A DNA stretch of 64,000 nucleotides from assembly GCF_021917145.1 (NCBI RefSeq), contig NC_061081.1, positions 218,442-282,441 on the forward strand, written 5' to 3'. A program made the translations under genes and the position numbers. The first letter of the stretch is position 1. Every line of letters starts with the position of its first letter. The notes under the pieces are model-generated. The model made no database searches and was not told the DNA's origin. It saw nothing but the letters and a program-made list of their open reading frames with translations. This document shows positions 1 to 14,000 of the stretch, one piece after another. This stretch comes from Hypomesus transpacificus (taxonomy: Eukaryota; Chordata; Actinopteri; Osmeriformes; Osmeridae).

Positions 1-566
1 AAAAGTAATTCGAGGAAAACTGACTTTAATAGTTACTTTAATGAAACAAAATAATATTTATATTTTATGCTGCACGGGCATGCTTACCATTAAACCATAA
101 ACAACACCTTTAGAAGTAGTACATTATAAAGAACTTGTAGAACGTAAAACAAAAACAGCTATGGATAGTATCGGTAAAAACATTAGTGAACCCAGTGTTG
201 GATCAACCATGTAATGACCAAATATGTAACAGAAAGGTGGTTGGTAACAGGTAATTTCTTTTTTTCCGACATTTTGAATGATGCACATACAAACCAAATG
301 AGCATAATTAACTAAATTCTTTCACTTTCTATTTTACAGTGCCTAAAGCAAAATTCACCACATCATGGGTCAATAATTCTAAAAGCTAGCGAGGCCTCAC
401 AAAAGTTATATTTTTACACCTTCATAGCACTAGTGTAGATTTGTGCAGGATTTGAATGGCAAAGGCTAAAATCGAAATTTCACCCACCAGTTGTATGAGA
501 CTGGTAAAACTAGGGATACCATTTTGCTTTGGTAAAGTTAACAAAGGAAAATGTTTTAAGAGAAAG

Positions 567-3500
567 TTAGTCTGTCTGATACCCAATCACGTCAATCTCG
601 TTTTCCTCCTCTTCCATCTCCTCCTCAGTGGTAAATTCCGGAACTGTAAGACCCTCCTCCCACGCTTTTGCCTGTGCGCATGGAGAGTAAACCAGAATGT
701 CAACCTCCACTTCCTCCTCCTGATCAGAGCTTCCTGTTGAGCCTGTGGTGACCCTGCAAGAGTTCTTGGAAGATGGGTTCTCTTTACTTTGGGTCTGGCG
801 GTCGGGCAGAGTCATTTTGTTTTTCTGAGACAGGATGAGACATCCCATAGTGGCCTTAAATCCTTCAGTATCCTCTTGTCTGGTGCTCTCTGAAGCTGCA
901 CAAGCTATAAAAGAATACAGAATACAGTACAAGAGTACATGACAAACATATTTCCAGTCAAAAATGTGATGCATTCTTAAAATGTAATATGCTATGTATT
1001 TGATTAATGGTCTACATCCAAATGTTGAAACATGAAAAGCATGAATGCCAGTTTACCTGCTGCATTAGGCTGAGCTGATGGATGCTCCTTCTCCAAACTG
1101 ACCTCATCTACGCCCACGTCCATCTCTTCTTCACCGCTCACCTCTTCGATAGCGGTGCATTCAGTTGAATTCAGTTGAATTCCGCCCACCACATCCAACT
1201 CTTCACTGGAAATGTCCTCATCCATACTGCCTTTCATCTCTTTTTCAATTACACGTCTGTCTTCCAGACTTTTCTTTTCCTTTGAGTTTTTTTCTCTCTC
1301 TCCTCTAAAACCCATCTCTGGCCCTCCTCTCTTTGTCATTTTGGCCATCTCACTTAAGGTTGGCAACTGTCTTGTTTTACTTTTGAGATTAGTGTTCTCA
1401 CCATATTCCTTGTTTTGTTTCTTTGGAACTAGCTTGGGATCGTCCATGATGGTTATTTCTACTTTTGCTGTGTTCATCTCCAGTGGCAACACCATCATTC
1501 CTTTAAGGTTCTCCAGCACACCAGTCACAGCCTCTCTTTCTTCATGCAACCTCTTTTCTTTCTCTGATGTAGCCGATGTCTTGTCTTCTGATTGCTTGCC
1601 TGATTTCGCTGGTCGGATGATCTCATTATGGTTTTCATCAGTTGTATTTATATTTGCAGTCTGTGAGCCATCAAGAGACAGGAAGATCCCCTCTGTTGAT
1701 TCCTTCCCGTTGCACTTTTCACTTAGTTTCACTAATTCTTCTTCTATAGTTCCAACATCGTTATCAGATTTGCTTGCTTGTTTCTTCTTCACTTCATCCG
1801 TCTTCCTGGTCTTTGGGTGCCGGTGCTTCAGGAGTTCTTGGAACTTCTTCAGAATCACTGTGGGAGGCCGTCTGACTGCGGTCATCTTGTCCTCTGCCGT
1901 CACCCCCACTTCCACCGGACTCCTACCCACTTTCTTTTTTTCGATTTGAGGTCCACCAAGTTCTGGACTGGAGATCTGCGGGTGCCCCATACAGGATTGG
2001 GATTCTGATCTTGGTTCAGTTCTGAAATCCTCCGTCACATCTACTGCTTCACTAGCAGGCTTCAGCAGGCTTGTCACCTGGCCGCAACCTGCAGAAGAGG
2101 ACAGGGACTCTTCTGTTCTGTTCCCTGCTGAGCTCATATCGTCTTCCTCCACTTCCACACTTCTCTTTCCATTCCAATACTTTCTCTTCGGTCTGACCCG
2201 CCTCTTCACCGATTGGTCTCTTGTTCCTCTATGCTCAACATCTTCTTCTTTGTGACCATTGATAATAGGACCGGGACAGGCTGGTTGGGGGACTTCCTGG
2301 TCTCCCTGTGTAATCTTTCGAGGCCTTCCACGCTTTCGTTTGGGGACCATAATGTTACCAAGTCTCACTGGCTGAATCCCACTGGCAAGTCCCATTTGCT
2401 GCACGATTGAGGCTTTAGTTTCAGAGTCTGAATCGTCCTTTATTTGATGTTCTTGCAGGGAGTCTTGACCATGTCCTACAAAGGAACTCCTTGTTCTCCG
2501 GCGGGTGAGGCTAGTTCCACTTGCGTCTAACTTCCTTGCCTGGGGTGCTTTTGCTGGGCCCTTCACAGGTGTTCTTACCCTCTCTGGTGACCTTGAGTTC
2601 ATCATTGTATCTGATGCATATCCAGGACATGTCTTTGTAGGTCTGGTGTCCATGTTGTTTCCTTTTACTAGCATGTTGTTGCTGGACAGACTGATAGAAC
2701 AGACACTCATGTTTATATGGCTCTGTGTTTTGTTCAGGTTTTTTTCCCCCTCACCACTCAGAAAGGTGGCATCACTCTCTTCTAATCTTCTCCTCTTACA
2801 TCTAGGCTCTGTTAATTCTTGTGGTTCCCTCTTTGGATTTGGACCATCATGCACCCCGCTTCTTGTACTTTTTCCTGTCTCGTCTTTCAATTTCTCAGGC
2901 TTCAGTTGGACCCCTTTGGAAGTTTTTGCATTTCTTATATTCTTTTTCCTTACATTTCTTTCCTCCCTCTTACTACCTGGTGTTGTGCTCCTAAACCAGT
3001 TTCCTGTACTGGTATGGTTGGAGCTGCTCAAACATGACAGACGTGACAAGCATTTCTTCGACCTGCAGGGGTATTCTGGATCTTGTCGTGTGGTTGGGCA
3101 AATCTCAGAGTGGTGAACCATACATACAAGTGGGTACTGTAGTTCTCTTGGAAACTGGGAGAGCCACGATGGCCATCTCAGTGATGGCTGAGGAGCTTTG
3201 TGGACATGAGGTGGTGTGGGGTGGTGAGAGGGGGACTGGTGGTTGATCACTGGAGAGGAGGGGGGTTCTGAGTCAATGGGAGACACACATCTTGGCAAAC
3301 GTAGATCCTCCCAGGTGGGCATGTCAATGGTTTGGCAGGAATGGTTCTCACTGCCTTGGGATATAGGTATAATAAACTCTGGGAACCGTAGTTCTTTACG
3401 AGGGGTGGCCCCCTGGCATACCCGATGATGGTGCTCATGACCACAGGCAGTTTCGGAATGGACAGCAATGGGGGGGGGGCAACCAGCTCTGGCCGGATTG

Positions 3501-6500
3501 TGTTGTGCCCATTCCTGGTTGATACTAGTTTGTCTTGGCGTGGTCTCCTCAACATTAGCGCTTGGACATTCCATGGACAGATTAAAAACATGCTCTCTGG
3601 CTGACTGTGAAAGCACATTCTGTAGAGGACCACCTTGCCAGTGGCCTGCATCTCCCTCCCCTGTGTCTCTCCAAGATGCATGGCCCTGGGAAGCTGGGCA
3701 CTGGTGGCAACTGGGCCTCGTGGGTGCAGGTTGGACTGACATATTTCTGCATTTGGCCTGGTTCTGGTTGCAGTGGTGAGGGTTTGTGTTTGGGTGTTGG
3801 TGGGGGGTGGAGGGGTGATGGGAGCAATGGCAGAAAGCAGTGAGGGATTGGGGCTGTACATGAGGGTGGGGATCCGGGGGTGCAGGGTTGGTGCTGGTGG
3901 GGACAAAACTGGAGGAGGGTATTGAGTGGAAGGCTGAAAAGAGAGAGAGGGAGGGGAGAAGGACAAAGGTTGTAGAAGCTGAGAGTGAAAATGAGATGTC
4001 AACCTATGACAGCACAGAATGTGTGTGGGGTGTAAATGATCAGGAAGATATTGCACTGAACAGGAGGTATAAAAAAACAAGGTGAGCATGGAAATTGGTA
4101 GGATCTGGAGTGATATTATAATCCAAGTTAAATCAAGTTACCCATTTCTGTCGATGTCTCGTCCCCGCCTGTTCCGTTGCCATGGCAACATACGCTGGGC
4201 ATGGCGCCAACCGAGCCTTGCATCCTGTGGGGCCCAGTACTGTTGTTCGGGTGCTCGCATGCCGGCTCTCTGTCCTGGTGAGAAGATTGGCGCTCATAGT
4301 CCCTCTCCGTGACAATAGGGGGCAGTATGTTCAGCCCCATCATGATGTCCTCTAGTAACTTCTCTATCTGCTCGTCTGACTCCTCTACTGGGGCCATGAG
4401 CTGGGGGTCAGCAGAGTCATCGTTGGGGTCGTGGGCCTGGTAAGGTGGTACTGGTGTGGGGACATGGGCTGGATGCTTCATGAGGGATGTGAGTATAAGA
4501 GAGATTATGATAATACTCCTGAAGCATTTTAAAATCACATGTGTAGCCCACTTATACCCTATGAATTAGAGAAGGGCCCTGAGTTCCTATTATTAACTTA
4601 ACTAAATATTATTTGGAATTCCTTTTTGTATATCTTGTATTTATCAATAATGAAATACCTTACAAACAAATAAACATTTTAATATATAAAGAACTTATTT
4701 ATTCTAACTTATAGTTGTATTATAATGAATACAATTCAACAGGGTTACACATGAACTGCACAGGCTAATTAAAATGCATACGTATGTAACTGTGAGCCAG
4801 CTGTATATTCATCTTGCCACCTACCTGTCGCTGAGGGGACCGTATCTTCTCCTGGAGGCTGACGACTTGCCACACCTGTCCTCTGGTCTTCCTCCTAAGC
4901 TTCACCTTAATGGAGATCCTGGTCTCCGTGGCCTCCATCTGCCTCACTCTGGACAAGCTCTTTCTCCCCATCCTCCCCTTCCTCTTTACTTCCTCGGCAC
5001 ACACCACCCCTGTCATGGTCATGGTCATCATCATCGCCCATTATCATCACAGATCGGCGATTACTTCATAAATACGATATACTCATGATCACATTCCCTT
5101 TCATGTCGACCTTTCTGTGTTGATGGGGTAACTCACCTTCTGTTTCAGATTCTCTCACTTCATTTTCTTCTATTCCTCCTGTGGTGGTAAGGCTGGGGTC
5201 CAGTCTTTCTGTGTCTCCCTTTTTCTCCATTGTCCTCCTTGGATCCAACTCATTTGTGATGTGTTCCTTAGCTGCTACGTATTCTGGGTAGGCCCAGTCT
5301 CCCTGGGCCACAGGGGGGGCTGAGTCATCGTTTGGGGTAACTGGGCGCTTTGACGAGGAGGTGGGCTTTGACATGTCGAAGGGAGAATAGGCCCCTGGTT
5401 GGAAGTATAGACCAGGGTTTCTTGAGGGCGTGGAACTTCCGAAGCCAACAGTTGATTGGTCAGCAGGTATGGAAGGACAAGGGACTAGGTTTTGAGGCAG
5501 AGAGATGTTCTGGGGACTCAAAACAGGGGGCCCATCATCACAGAATGAGTTTGAAGATGGGGTCTTGTGAGAGGGGATAGGAAGCCCAGCGAGGGTCAGA
5601 GTGTCAGAGTTGACAGTCTGAGTCCCTGTGTCCACACCACTCCTCTCTTCCACCAGAGCGTCTCCATCCGTAACCCTCTCCATCGTCTGCACCTCGACGT
5701 CTCGCACCCCTCTCTCTTCAACCTCCGTCTGCATGGCTACGTCTCTGAACTGCCTTTGCCACTCCTCTCCTTCTGTCCCCCTTTCCTTCCACCCTTCCAC
5801 TAGGCGGCCTAAACCTAAATGGCGAGCCGCAGCCATCACCTCATCCAGCTCCCTCTCTCCCTAGTCAGATAAGCAGGCATATGAACACAACCAAAATTTA
5901 CAATGGAGATATATTGAACTGCACTCTCTGACACAGAAAATAATACATTAAAAAAGTATAATGTATCAACAAAATTTATAGAATTCAGACCTCTCCTTCC
6001 AGATGTCCTGAGTAAAGGAGGCTCACGAGCTTGAGCAGGGTCTGGGGCCTGACTGTTGGGAGATGGACAACTTGTGGGGATGGTGAGGCAGACAGGGGCT
6101 GAGACCGACGGGATCTCAGGGCTGCCAGGATGCAACCATGGGCTGGGACTGTGACTCCTGCAGTGAGACAGAGAGAAAGAAACAGAGAGAGAGAAAAAGT
6201 GAGGTTTGGTACAAAGGGACAGGCAGGGCTTTTCAGAGAACTGTAATTCTGATTCCAACTCCCACTCTTGTCCATCCTGCTTCCATTCCCATTGAAAATC
6301 ATTCAATTGTCAGTGTGCTTTTCGCTCTCCAATCAGATTATATATCGCACCTTCCCAAGACAGCAACACTTTCTGCTTGGCACCCTAATTTTACCTAACA
6401 GGTAAAGTCCCCCCTGCCCCCTCTTCCTTCTCAACCTGCAACCTGTTATTCACCCTCTCCCTGCTTTCCCACCCTCCCCTCTTTACCGTCTGTCTGCAAC

Positions 6501-6589
6501 ATGGTGTCACAGAAGAGGCCTCGATGCTGCTGTCTCTGCAACTCTCCTAGGAGTCTCTGCTCGTAGTCTGGCAGACGATAACGCCACAT
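567..6589 (-). CDS. btbd18: BTB domain-containing protein 18-like (BTBD18), 7 coding exons
   Basis: Coding exons 6487-6589, 5991-6157, 5137-5860, 4825-5009, 4142-4475, 1057-3978 and 567-904 join in phase to a 1590-residue protein. The first two exons and the start of the third encode an N-terminal BTB/POZ fold (about residues 10-120): GLFCDTMLQ, then VPAHGCILAAL, then LLKLVSLLYSGHLEGE. This matches the BTBD18 pattern. An AT-hook (KRKRGRPRK) lies near residue 1050 and an acidic stretch near the C-terminus; the middle is low-complexity, Pro/Ser/Lys-rich. In mouse, BTBD18 is a nuclear factor needed for transcription of pachytene piRNA precursors; a similar role here is inference. The protein is about twice the mammalian length (about 710 residues), mainly because of the 2.9-kb exon 6. 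ctnnd1 lies directly upstream on the same strand, as in human 11q12. The start ATG at 6589 is the first in the BTB frame. The acceptor at 5009/5010 has a weak pyrimidine tract and is the least certain boundary. Confidence 0.82.
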
Positions 6590-6938
6590 CTTCAAAACAA
6601 AGGGGCAAATAATGATAGTTCATACTTTGCGAAAGTTAAAGTAAAACGTTATGGATGCCCTCACGTACATGCTAATTACACAAATTGGTCAGTAAAATAA
6701 TTTTATTCATGTGGCTAATGATTTACAAATTACCGAAACCAATCACTTAAAGGACAATAAATGTGGTACTTATGCTAAAATGTAACCCTATTTTATGTCT
6801 GGGCAAGTATAGAGCAGTGCATCCCTCAAGTGCATGCAATGGATTGGTTTCCTTGCAAGCACGCTCGCTTATAGCTAACTTTAGCTAGCTACTGATTAAG
6901 ACAGCGAGGTTGCAAACAGGTATTGCACAAAAGCTTAC

Positions 6939-7190
6939 CTTTCGTTTTCGAGAGTCGAGTTTTTGTGTTATATTTTTCCTTTGTAAACATTCAATTTATG
7001 CAATACAAAACAAGTTTCAAAAGGAAGATAAAGTTGATATATTTTCTTGATGACATACAACGTGGGCCAGTTCCCATACGGACGTTTGTTGGTTGATCCG
7101 CTTGCACCTGATTCGGAATGGCATTTAACCGAACATGCGGATCTAAACAAGTTCACCCATGTTGTATGAGCAAAAACCATTGACAGCGTA
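6939..7190 (-). other. Putative non-coding first exon and promoter area of btbd18
   Basis: On the minus strand a good donor (AAAG|GTAAGC) lies at 6939/6938, about 350 bp upstream of the btbd18 start exon, with no convincing coding frame before it. This fits a 5' untranslated exon whose transcription start is somewhere near 7190. The exact start cannot be read from the sequence. Confidence 0.35.
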
Positions 7191-7275
7191 GATCTCGAAG
7201 AAAGGTCAAAGGGTCAGCCAGTTCGTTGTTTTTCTTTACCACACACACACGCGAGTGGGAAAAAATCATTTTTTG

Positions 7276-9589
7276 TTTATTAAAAACAGTATTGCTAGTT
7301 ACATATTTAATTTATGATAACTTTGTGCATTTTTAAGAGCCAAGGCAAGTAGATAAGGGTTTACTCCTGAATCAGCTTTTCAATTAGTGTTCCAACAAAT
7401 TGCCAACATAGCATGACAGTATGAGTTTTGTTTTTGCTTGTTTTGTGTTTAATTAAAATATATAAACTGTAAATGTTCTCAATCAAAAAATTAAACTGAT
7501 TGCATATGCATTCATCCAAAATACCTTAAACAATTAAACCCAAAATAAAATATAAAAAAAGAATACATAAAACCATAAAAATTAACAAATATTCTTTTGT
7601 ATTATATAGTTAAATGTGCTTTTTATTTGTATTACTGTACTTTATCTAAATAACTAGAATCAAAATCAGATTTTTGCCCCCGTAGTCAGATTTCCCCTCC
7701 ATAGATTGAGGCAAACGTGCCAATTGTAACCCCTTGTCTGCTTCAATCCCCGTTTACCCCAACAATTCCAAAGTACACATTCTACATTGCGACAGATTCT
7801 GGAAACAGGAATTCTCTGAACATTCTAGAACCCTTCCGGAAGGCAACTTGTTTTTACATTTCAACACATCATTGATGATCAATAGTGTTGGTCTGGAATG
7901 AGGCAAAAAGAAATCTAAATAAAAAGGGAGAAAAAAACAAAAGCCACAAACATCACCCCTAGTGCTTTTTAATTATCCACTCAGTAAATATCTACATCTT
8001 GCTCAGCACATAGAATAGGGAACAAGCACTAAAGGAACGTAAAAAACCGAGAAGGCGTATTGTGTTGTAGCTACTGGTTACAGAACACTGACGGGTTCCT
8101 TCAGAAGCCTGAATTCTACAGGCCTACAACAGGACTAGAAATAATCTTAGGACTACAAGGCCTTTGGGAAAACTCTACCCAGGAGTCTTGAAAAACAAAG
8201 AATAGTTTGGCTCTATTTATTGTCCCTGGTCTCTGACATTCATCCACTGATTAGACCACTCAACAAGCGAGGCACTCCAGTTAGTAACACAGACTTTTTG
8301 TTAAAGGCAGTCTCATATGTACACATTCATATTTATATATATATGTAGAGAGAAAGATTGACAAAGTTCCAGATAGAAAAAAATGCACTCACTGAATCAA
8401 CAACAATCAAAATCATGGTTTCTCTGAAAACTTCACAAGAATCAGAGATAGGGGTTTGTTAAGATGGGCACGTCTCCTTAAGAGCAGATATGATTCTGTA
8501 TATGACAGAATATTTGTTTAAATGTTCTATTAGGTACAAAAAAATGAATTTGGCATTATAAGTCAAATGTACGCACAATAACAATGAAAGTCAGTGGCCT
8601 TTGAGCCCATAAACCACATTGGCTCACTAACCAACAACATGTCATTGCATGTGTGACATCCCTTCCTCTGTGGGACAAAAAAACAGCCCACTTTTGGAAA
8701 AAATGCACCCTATCCAATCTTTCCCATCTCCTTCCCCCAAAAAACAAATCAGCAGTATTAATAAAAAGCAAGCCTAGTGCTTCAGTATGACATCTGCATA
8801 AGTTGGCGTAAAGCAAGGTATCAGGAAACACTTTGTATAAAGTTTCAGCTTCAGTGGGGTCACATTTGGCACGCATACATCACTGTAGCAAATGCAGCAA
8901 CGCACGGAAAATCCCGGAACAACGTCAGAGCCCACACATATTAGATCAACAAACATTGGTTCAAAAAGTTTAGTGGTAATCATTAGTTCAGCTGTCACTG
9001 GAACAGCAGAAACCTATACTGGCATATCTTCATGGCCACTTCTGGAGAAGTGCACATACTGCTCTGTAGAAAAAGTACAACTGCTCGTTTCCGATTCCAG
9101 TCCCTCTGCTTAGAGACGCCACTTTCATGGTGTGGTTCCAAGTTCCGGGTTCTAAGACCCGAGGCCAATTGCAGGTTGCCGTACGTGTAGTGGGAGGAGT
9201 CTCTCTGAGGTTGCGACTGATGCGGGTAGTGTGGTGGGAGGAGGCGTGTGGGGTTGCACAGCTGAGAGGGTCCTTAGTGTTTGTGGGCGGGCTTCCTTAG
9301 TGTTGGTAGGTAAAGCTTAGTGGTCAGGGAGTGTTCTCCTGCGGTAGTGTCTGACTGGAAGGGAGATGGATCTCTGCTTTCTAGTGTTACATTGGTAACC
9401 AACGTCTGTCCATCAGATGAAAAAAACAAAACAAGGAATGTAGGAGGATGGGGGGGGAAGAGAGAGAGAGAAAGACATGTGGAGTGGTGATGGTCCCAAT
9501 TTGAGTGGCGAGTGTGGTGTCCATTAGGGTTCAGCAGCGGCAGTCGGTCGGAGGAGGCTCACTTCTGGTGATGCATACTATCAGTTTTT
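7276..9589 (-). other. ctnnd1 3' UTR / alternative last exon region with poly(A) signal candidates
   Basis: Downstream of the ctnnd1 stop codon there is a good acceptor on the minus strand at 9590/9589 (TTCACAG|AAAAACTG). It is followed by AT-rich non-coding sequence. AATAAA on the minus strand occurs at 8221-8216, 7627-7622 and 7281-7276. The region is best read as a 3' untranslated exon of ctnnd1. The short reading frame after the acceptor does not join in phase with the upstream exons to give a mammalian-like C-terminus, so it is probably untranslated. Confidence 0.45.
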
Positions 9590-9905
9590 CTGTGAAGAAT
9601 AGACAAAGCGATAGACGAGTTAGTTCAATATCCGTTTAGCTGTGTTGCAGGCACAGATAGAAACTTGTCAGCATGAGCTAATAGGACACCTGCTACAACA
9701 AACTGTCGTCCAACAGATTGATATAACGCCACATCTGAAGCCACACTTAAAAATTATGTCACAGCCGGCAAGACAATAATTGAGCAAAAATAAAGCTGAC
9801 TGAGATAACACAACAACACACTTTGCAACCAGCAGAGGGAGCCGACAGACGTACTGGTCTGGGATCTACCCAGCCTACCGAGCTCTTTTTCTGCATGTTT
9901 AAAGA

Positions 9906-9929
9906 CACACACACACACACACACACACA
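9906..9929. repeat. (AC)n microsatellite
   Basis: Pure AC dinucleotide run in the non-coding region just downstream of the last ctnnd1 coding exon. Confidence 0.95.
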
Positions 9930-10017
9930 ACCTCAGGCCATGCAGTCAGCGAGAGGTCACTAGGAGCGGTGGACACACATACCATGCGCTAACATGCAGT
10001 GGATGAGTGGGTGTGGC

Positions 10018-11033
10018 CTAACCGTCGTAAGAGTCAATGAGAGGCCGAGAGCCCCTCCTCTCCCCATACATCCCTCCCTGATGGAAACAAAAGGAGGACG
10101 GAGAGAGAACCCCAGACGTGGAGTGAAAGAGATCAAGAGGAGGTTGAACGAGTGAAAAGAAAGAGGCAGACAGATGTAGACACACAGAGGATTTGGGCAG
10201 AGAGAAAGTGAAAGACCAGAGATAAGAAGAGTCAGATAAGAAGAGGTGGAGAACGAACAGACAAGGAGAAAGGGAGAACAGTGGGTTAGTTAAGGGGGAG
10301 AGGAGGTTAAGAACAGGTTAACAATTAGGAGTTCTATTGATAGTATCAAAACCTGAGTCACAGGGTATACATGCAGCAACATGCTTTAACATGGTCTAGT
10401 TTTGTTACAGAAGAGAGGTCCTCACATAGTATGAGATGAACCCAGATGGGAATTAATGTCACTGTATTTGTGTGTGTGTGTGTGTGTGTGCAGGAGACTC
10501 TACCTGTGCTCCGTCTTTGTCAGCAGGTTCGAGTGTGTCGTTCAGCGTGTTACTCCGCCCCCTCTGGTCCAGTGTAGAGTAGGCATCTGAAACCAAGGGC
10601 ACTCGTCAGAGGTGTGTGTGTGAGGGGGGTCTTCAAGTGTCGTGCGGAATGAGTGACTGTGTGGAAGTGTGTGTGCGGCAGTAACAGAGAGAGAGAGAGA
10701 AAGAGTGTAACGTGTTCTAACTAACCTGGTCCCATGTCGTTCAGTGGGATCATTTCTCTTTCTCTGTCACGCTTTTCTTCTGTGGACAGACACAAACAGA
10801 CTGACTCGGCACTGAAATAAGATGCTCCCCCTTTCCTCAGTAACGTGTTTCGGTAAGTCATCTGTGTCACTAAGAGTTTGTACGTGTGTGAGCTTGTGTG
10901 TACAGCATCGATTGACAAAATACATTTATAACTCCAATTCTTTGATCTAAGGACGGTAGGTGTGTATTGGTGGTGTGAAACAGGCCGGGTTCTGTACCCT
11001 TGAGAGTCTGTAACAACGTTCAAATAAAGCTTT

Positions 11034-11091
<58 letters not shown>

Positions 11092-14000
11092 CGTGCGCCT
11101 CACCCCTATCCAGCAGAGGCAGGGTGCTGCTCTCGTAGCCCCCGTTGGTGCGGCTGTTGCTGGGGGGGTTGAGGTTGACCAGGAAGTCCGTCTTCTTCCA
11201 GCCGTCCTTCTCCAGCATGCGCCTCAGCTCCTTGAAGCCCCACACCGTCTGCAGAAGCAGCCCCGCCCCTCGCACCTCCCGGTCCGAGCGGTTGCTATGG
11301 AGAAGAGGGACACACACACAGTAGTGTTTCAGAATTGGGTTTCTTAGATGAATCTCGCGCAGACAAGTACACAACAAACACATAACCTTGAGGATGAAAA
11401 CCAGTGCCCAGATGCTTCTGTCTCATGACAGTTCTCTCCCTGCACACACGTTCTCTGAAGAAGTCTGTCAGCGTTTCCATCCCTCACCCGTCCTTGTTGA
11501 TGAGCACCAGTCTCTCGATGCCCTGGGCGGCTCTCAGGGTCTTGGCGGCCTCCACGCTGTTGCCTAGCACCTCGTGGAGCGTGCTCAGTACAGACACCAC
11601 CGTTTCCTCAGACAGGGCTCGGACAGGCTGACTCTGACCCCCACCGGGCAGGTTGGCCACTAGGTGGGGCACTGCGTGCTTTCCTGTTACGCACAAACAC
11701 ACAGGTAAGACTTGGTGTAATATACACACACACACACTCACTTAAAACACCAACAGGTATGGTTATGACCGGACTTTGAGGTCACACACACACGGGCTGA
11801 CCTAGGAGGTCCTTGTTCCTGGCATCGATGGCCAGGTTCCGGAGAGCTCCAGACATGGCCCGGACCACACGGTCGTTCCCGTGGGCCAGCAGCTCTGTGA
11901 TCATGGGCATCCCCTTCTCCTGGCGCACCAGGCCTCGGATATACCGCCCATACTGGGGGAGGGAGGGAGGGACGGACGGAGGGAGGGATGGCGGGAGGGA
12001 GAGACACATGACGTTTTAGCACTGTGAGCACATGGTATGCGCATCCGTGTCAATACTGGATCTATGTACGTTTCGTGTTACGCAAGTCTTTCAAGTCATG
12101 GTACGGTCGCGGCGGTTGGTGCTGCGATGGAGGCTTGGGGGGAGGGGGCGGGACTTACGCTCCAGCGTCCGGCACACAGGTTCTGCATGGCGCCGGCCGA
12201 GGCCTCCAGCACCGTGGGGTTCTTACTCTCCCTCAGCAGGGAGGTGTAGACACGCACCACCTCCGGCTGGAACAGGAGCTCGTAGCCTGGAGGAGGGGAG
12301 GAGGAGAGGAGGGGAAGGGGAGAGGAAGGGAAGAAGGAGAGGAGGGGAGGAGAGGTGGGAAGGAAGGAGAGGTGGGAAGGGAGAGAGGTGGGAAGGAGGA
12401 GAGGTGGGAAGGAGGAGAGGAGGGGAGGAGGAGAGGTGGGAAGGAAGGAGAGGTGGGAAGGAAGAGAGGAGGGGAGGAGGAGAGGTGGGAAAGAAGGAGA
12501 GGAGGAAAGGGGGAGAGGGAGGACAGGTGGGGTCGGAAGGAAGGGTGGACCACAAAAGAGAGAAATATGAATTCAGGGTTAAAATGATTCATGGCAAATC
12601 ATTAGTCAGGCGAAGTACAGGAGATCTGTACAGAGGCATCTGACCTCAGCATAACCTCGGCAGTTGGAAATGTTTCGTTACCTTTGGCAGGTGTAGTTCT
12701 CTTTGGAATTTCAATCATGTCCGCAGCCACATCCTCGTCTTTCTTCCCTATTGCCAAACAACAGAACACCGGGAACTTCAGGAAAACTCCAGGAATGTTC
12801 TATAACCCCTTTGTTCTAAAACCCTTTGTTGTGTTCTGGATCCACCACTAGTGATACACTAACTACCCTAACATTTCGTGAGTTTCTGATGATTGTGCCA
12901 TTTATTCAAACACACAAACGTGTACACACACACACACGCATAACAAGGCATTAGTTGGGTTGCACAGGACAGGAGTTAGCATAGCTAGCACTACGGCAAG
13001 CAGCCCAAAGAACAAGTGATGGAGTAGAGCTTACCTTTGGAAAACCACTCATCTGTCCCAAAGCAAAACAGGAGAAAGCAGCGAGACAGGAGGAGAGGAG
13101 CAGAAGGAGCAGATAGAAGAGGGGATGGTGACATGACGGGGATCGAGAGAGAACATATTTCAGTGAAAGAATAAGCAGTGTCCCAGCCACCCCAACATTA
13201 CAGTTTCACCAGCCAAGGAGGGCATTTCAGCAAACAGCACTTACATCAATTCTTGATAAAAGGACCTTAGTGGCACCATTAGCTAACGCACAATAACATG
13301 ATTTACCATGTATAATAAAAATATATTTTTGTATCCATGTATTGAAACCCAACATCTGCACATTCACTTGCTCGCTCTCTCCCTCACACATACAAACACA
13401 GAAACACAAGAGCATATAGTCAGAAATTATTTGAGTTCAGTATTTATAGATGAATAGTGAACATTCCATAGGGTACACAGTTCTGTCCCTCTACACTTTA
13501 AAAGTCTGCTTCCCCGTCTACCTGGTCTGCTGCTTGTCTGTTGTAACAGGCAGCAGTAGATAGATACTAACATCAGGCAACAGAGTCAACAATGACATCA
13601 TCCCCTCCTGCCTTCCACTGAGCAAACACAGTTCACGTACATTAGGACACACACACACAATCGCACCTTTGCCCTTGCGGGAGCTGAAACAGCCTGCCTT
13701 CTGCGTGGAGCTGGGGGCGGGGCCCTGGTTGAGGGGCGGGGCCTCCTGGTAGCGCTCGCAGCCCGGCACCTCTCGATGCACCTGATAGGACAAGTTCCTC
13801 AGCAGACACACGCTGTTCTCTATCAACTGGAGGGAGCCAGGGATGGAGGGATGGGAAGATGGAAAGAAGATGAAGGATAGAGGGGAGGGGAGAGTTGGGA
13901 TAAGGGAGAGAGAATTAAGAGGGGGGGAAAAGGAGGACAAGGGGGGAATGGAGAGAATAAAGAAAAAAAGGGAGAGGGATATAGAGATGGCATGAGGAAT

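Noticed and set aside
1212..3116. Long plus-strand ORFs opposite btbd18
   Set aside because: They are the mirror of the large btbd18 coding exon; composition is Phe/Ser/Leu-rich, as expected from antisense of a Lys/Glu/Ser-rich protein, and there are no splice sites or domains.
9560..9589. Mammalian-like alternative ctnnd1 C-terminus after the 9590 acceptor
   Set aside because: One frame gives a short tail (DSMHHQK), but none of the upstream donors supplies the phase needed to enter it.
12024..12643. Gly/Arg/Glu-rich and Ser/Pro-rich ORFs
   Set aside because: They cross the GGA minisatellite in a ctnnd1 intron; the frames exist only because of the repeat.
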